Positions 46,284-47,583 of a DNA stretch of 47,583 nt are shown one piece after another. The DNA is taken from the NCBI GenBank assembly GCA_016882305.1, contig VGQX01000007.1, positions 1 through 47,583 on the forward strand. The letters run 5' to 3'. The notes below the pieces were generated by a model. The model worked only from the letters and a program-made list of their open reading frames with translations. It did not search any database and was not told the DNA's origin. The stretch's first letter is position 1. Every line of letters starts with the position of its first letter. The position numbers were made by a program, and so were the translations under genes. Origin of the DNA: Cyanobacteria bacterium K_Offshore_surface_m2_239. Its GTDB lineage: Bacteria > Cyanobacteriota > Cyanobacteriia > PCC-6307 > Cyanobiaceae.

Positions 46284-46988
46284 TTACCCGCCACCCCTGC
46301 CCGTGGGCAAGAGGCTGAACGAACGGACCAGCTCGGCACCGTCGTGCCAATGACCCACGCGTCCGCGCTCCATGCGGGCGGCCCCATCAGCGTGGGCCAG
46401 TTCCTCCAGCCTGTGGGTGACCCACAGAGCCGTCAACGGATTGGGTTGACGATCGCAGAGGGCACGGATCAAGGCCAGCACGTCCGCCTGGCTGTCGGGA
46501 TCCAGCAGAGCCGTGGGCTCATCCAGGAGGAGGAGGGTGGCCTCCGCGGCCAAGGCCCCGGCGATCGCCAACCGCTGCTTCTGCCCCCCGCTGAGGGTGT
46601 GAATCGGCCGGTGGGCCATCCCCTGCAAGCCCACCTGCTGGAGGAGCGCTTCCTCCCGATCTGCGGCTTGGCGATGGTTCAAGGCCAGGGGCAATCCCAG
46701 CCTCAGATCCGTGCCGCAGGTGGGCATGAGCAGTTGGTGGTCTGGATTCTGGAAGACCAGGGCCGGTCGCAGGGCCGTGTTGATACACCCCCGCACAGGG
46801 GACATCAAGCCGGCGATCAGGCGCAGAAGGGTGCTCTTGCCACTGCCATTGCTGCCGACCAGCATCCACAGGCCCGGCCGGGAAATCTCCAGCGAGCATC
46901 CGCGCAACATCGGTCGTTCGTGGGACCAGCCGAAATCCACCCCAGCGACGACCAAAGGAAGTTCCGACCCCGAGGTGGATGCGGGCAT
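46284..46988 (-). CDS. ABC transporter ATP-binding protein (CbiO/Ecf-like)
   Basis: The 234-residue ATPase has Walker A VGSNGSGKSTLLRLIAGL, the Q-loop FQNPDHQLLMPT, the ABC signature HTLSGGQKQRLAIAGALA, Walker B LLLLDEPTALLDP and the His switch WVTHRLEEL. The QNPDHQ pattern is like CbiO/EcfA ATPases for cobalt or vitamin uptake, but no membrane or substrate-binding partner is adjacent, so the cargo is unknown. It follows the UPF0367 gene by 6 nt on the same strand. Confidence 0.9.
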   Translation of the reverse strand: MPASTSGSELPLVVAGVDFGWSHERPMLRGCSLEISRPGLWMLVGSNGSGKSTLLRLIAGLMSPVRGCINTALRPALVFQNPDHQLLMPTCGTDLRLGLPLALNHRQAADREEALLQQVGLQGMAHRPIHTLSGGQKQRLAIAGALAAEATLLLLDEPTALLDPDSQADVLALIRALCDRQPNPLTALWVTHRLEELAHADGAARMERGRVGHWHDGAELVRSFSLLPTGRGGG

Positions 46989-46994
46989 GGACGG

Positions 46995-47258
46995 TCAGGC
47001 TTCAAAGCTGAAACCGGGCCGCTTCCCAGAGCCGCCGATGGTGGACTTTTCAAAGATCTGCACGGCCACGACTTCTGCAGTCAGCAGGCGGATGCGCTTG
47101 TGCGGGTCCTTTTCACAGCGCAGTTCCAGCACCTTGGGCTCGCCACTTTCGATGGCACGTCCCACCTCCTCGTACAACCCCTCCGCCGCCTCCAGCTCCT
47201 TGCGCTGAACGGAGATGGGCATGGGGGTGAGGCGGAGGGAAAGCTCGACGACGTACAT
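46995..47258 (-). CDS. UPF0367 conserved cyanobacterial protein
   Basis: The 87-residue protein begins MYVVELSLRLTPMPISVQRKE and contains AEGLYEEVGRAIESGEPKVLELRCEKDP and the conserved AVQIFEKS near the C-terminus. It matches the UPF0367 family of cyanobacteria and some plastids. It is cytosolic and has no known function. It sits 6 nt upstream of the ABC ATPase gene, probably in the same transcript, and is divergent from psbD. Confidence 0.88.
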   Translation of the reverse strand: MYVVELSLRLTPMPISVQRKELEAAEGLYEEVGRAIESGEPKVLELRCEKDPHKRIRLLTAEVVAVQIFEKSTIGGSGKRPGFSFEA

Positions 47259-47396
47259 GGTGGAAAGGGGCGCGCAGTCACTCTGGCGGAAGGTTGCGCG
47301 CCTTTATGAGAAAGGGCTGCTGAGCACAATTGCTCATTTGCCAGCAAAGCGCCAGTCCTGGCAACGCAGCCGGGCCTTCATGCCCTTACGATGTTG

Positions 47397-47416
47397 AACG
47401 TAAAGCTTCGTTAAGC
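47397..47416 (-). promoter_or_regulatory. HLR1-like direct repeat upstream of psbD
   Basis: On the minus strand two 8-mers TTAACGAA (47414-47407) and TTTACGTT (47404-47397) are spaced by 2 nt. They match the RpaB-binding HLR1 consensus KTTACAWW-NN-KTTACAWW at about 13 of 16 positions. The site lies 9 nt before the psbD start codon, thus probably in the leader or near +1. Confidence 0.4.
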
Positions 47417-47424
47417 TGCTTCCC

Positions 47425-47583
47425 ATGACGATCGCTGTAGGACGCGCGCCAGCGGCACGGGGATGGTTCGACATCCTGGACGACTGGCTCAAGCGCGACC
47501 GCTTCGTTTTTGTGGGGTGGTCAGGTCTGCTGCTGTTTCCTTGCGCCTATCTGGCACTGGGAGGCTGGCTGACCGGCACCACC
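47425..47583 (+). CDS. psbD: Photosystem II D2 protein, N-terminal part
   Basis: D2 is one of the two reaction-centre core proteins of PSII. The 53 visible codons start [20 protein letters not shown] and continue with [27 protein letters not shown] to the window end, covering the stromal N-terminus and the first membrane helix. The rest of the gene, and usually psbC, lies beyond. The residues [10 protein letters not shown] replace the usual FPTAYLAIGG, a conservative change. A 166-nt divergent region separates it from the UPF0367 gene. Confidence 0.97.
   Translation, partial: MTIAVGRAPAARGWFDILDDWLKRDRFVFVGWSGLLLFPCAYLALGGWLTGTT

Overview
The window is a GC-rich, gene-dense stretch of a cyanobacterial chromosome. 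Photosystem II D2 (psbD, partial), the PSI assembly factor Ycf3, six NDH-1 subunits (ndhA, I, G, E, F, D) plus the cyanobacterial subunit NdhM, the plant-type carotenoid enzymes phytoene desaturase, phytoene synthase and Z-ISO, and the regulators RpaA, RpaB, RbcR and a PedR-like protein leave no doubt about the phylum. Small intergenic gaps, many 4-nt ATGA/GTGA gene overlaps, high GC and the gene neighbourhoods point to the Synechococcus/Cyanobium picocyanobacterial group, probably a freshwater or brackish high-GC member; this lineage call is inference. Six GCGATCGC (HIP1-type) octamers seen by eye fit a cyanobacterium.

Layout. 1-5083: sulfate activation (cysC, partial), a ChaN-like haem-binding/PDZ protein, a secreted NTF2-like protein, a TerB-like protein, a molybdopterin oxidoreductase that appears internally deleted, and trpB. 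5084-5524: an AT-rich pocket holding a fragment of a polysaccharide-type membrane protein. 5525-7793: a proteasome-like Anbu peptidase, the heat-shock repressor hrcA and a rhodanese, all on the minus strand. 8036-11624: DUF3352 protein, sixA and citrate synthase. 11701-16021: the ndhA-I-G-E operon running into NAD kinase and a CYTH-domain protein. 16142-19698: PedR-like regulator, metF, an NDP-sugar pyrophosphorylase and scpA. 19940-26985: lapA, ndhD, ndhF, Z-ISO, the divergent LysR regulator rbcR, and a DUF3172 protein coupled to ndhM. 27450-29767: crtP-crtB. 29761-34718: alpha/beta hydrolase, RRM protein, CCA-type tRNA nucleotidyltransferase, ycf34, tsaB, a YdcF-like protein. 34002-38796: rpaB-plsX-fabH-fabD-plsC, reading leftward. 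38891-45881: radA, ycf3, a copper P-type ATPase, tmk, holB, rpaA. 46114-47583: tRNA-Asn, an ABC ATPase with a UPF0367 protein, and the start of psbD.

The genes serve three linked themes: NADPH/ferredoxin-driven cyclic electron flow and its control (three separate ndh loci with RbcR, PedR, RpaA and RpaB), membrane biogenesis (fatty acid and phosphatidic acid synthesis directly behind rpaB; carotenoids), and housekeeping (DNA repair, replication, tRNA maturation, one-carbon and sulfur metabolism). I see no CRISPR array, insertion sequence, prophage or complete novel defence system. The most unusual items are the internally deleted MsrP-like gene, the orphan Anbu next to hrcA, a C14 run inside gltA, a 24-bp tandem duplication that doubles the holB start, start codons of ycf34 and the tRNA nucleotidyltransferase that can share one CATG, and a degenerate palindromic repeat cluster between lapA and scpA.
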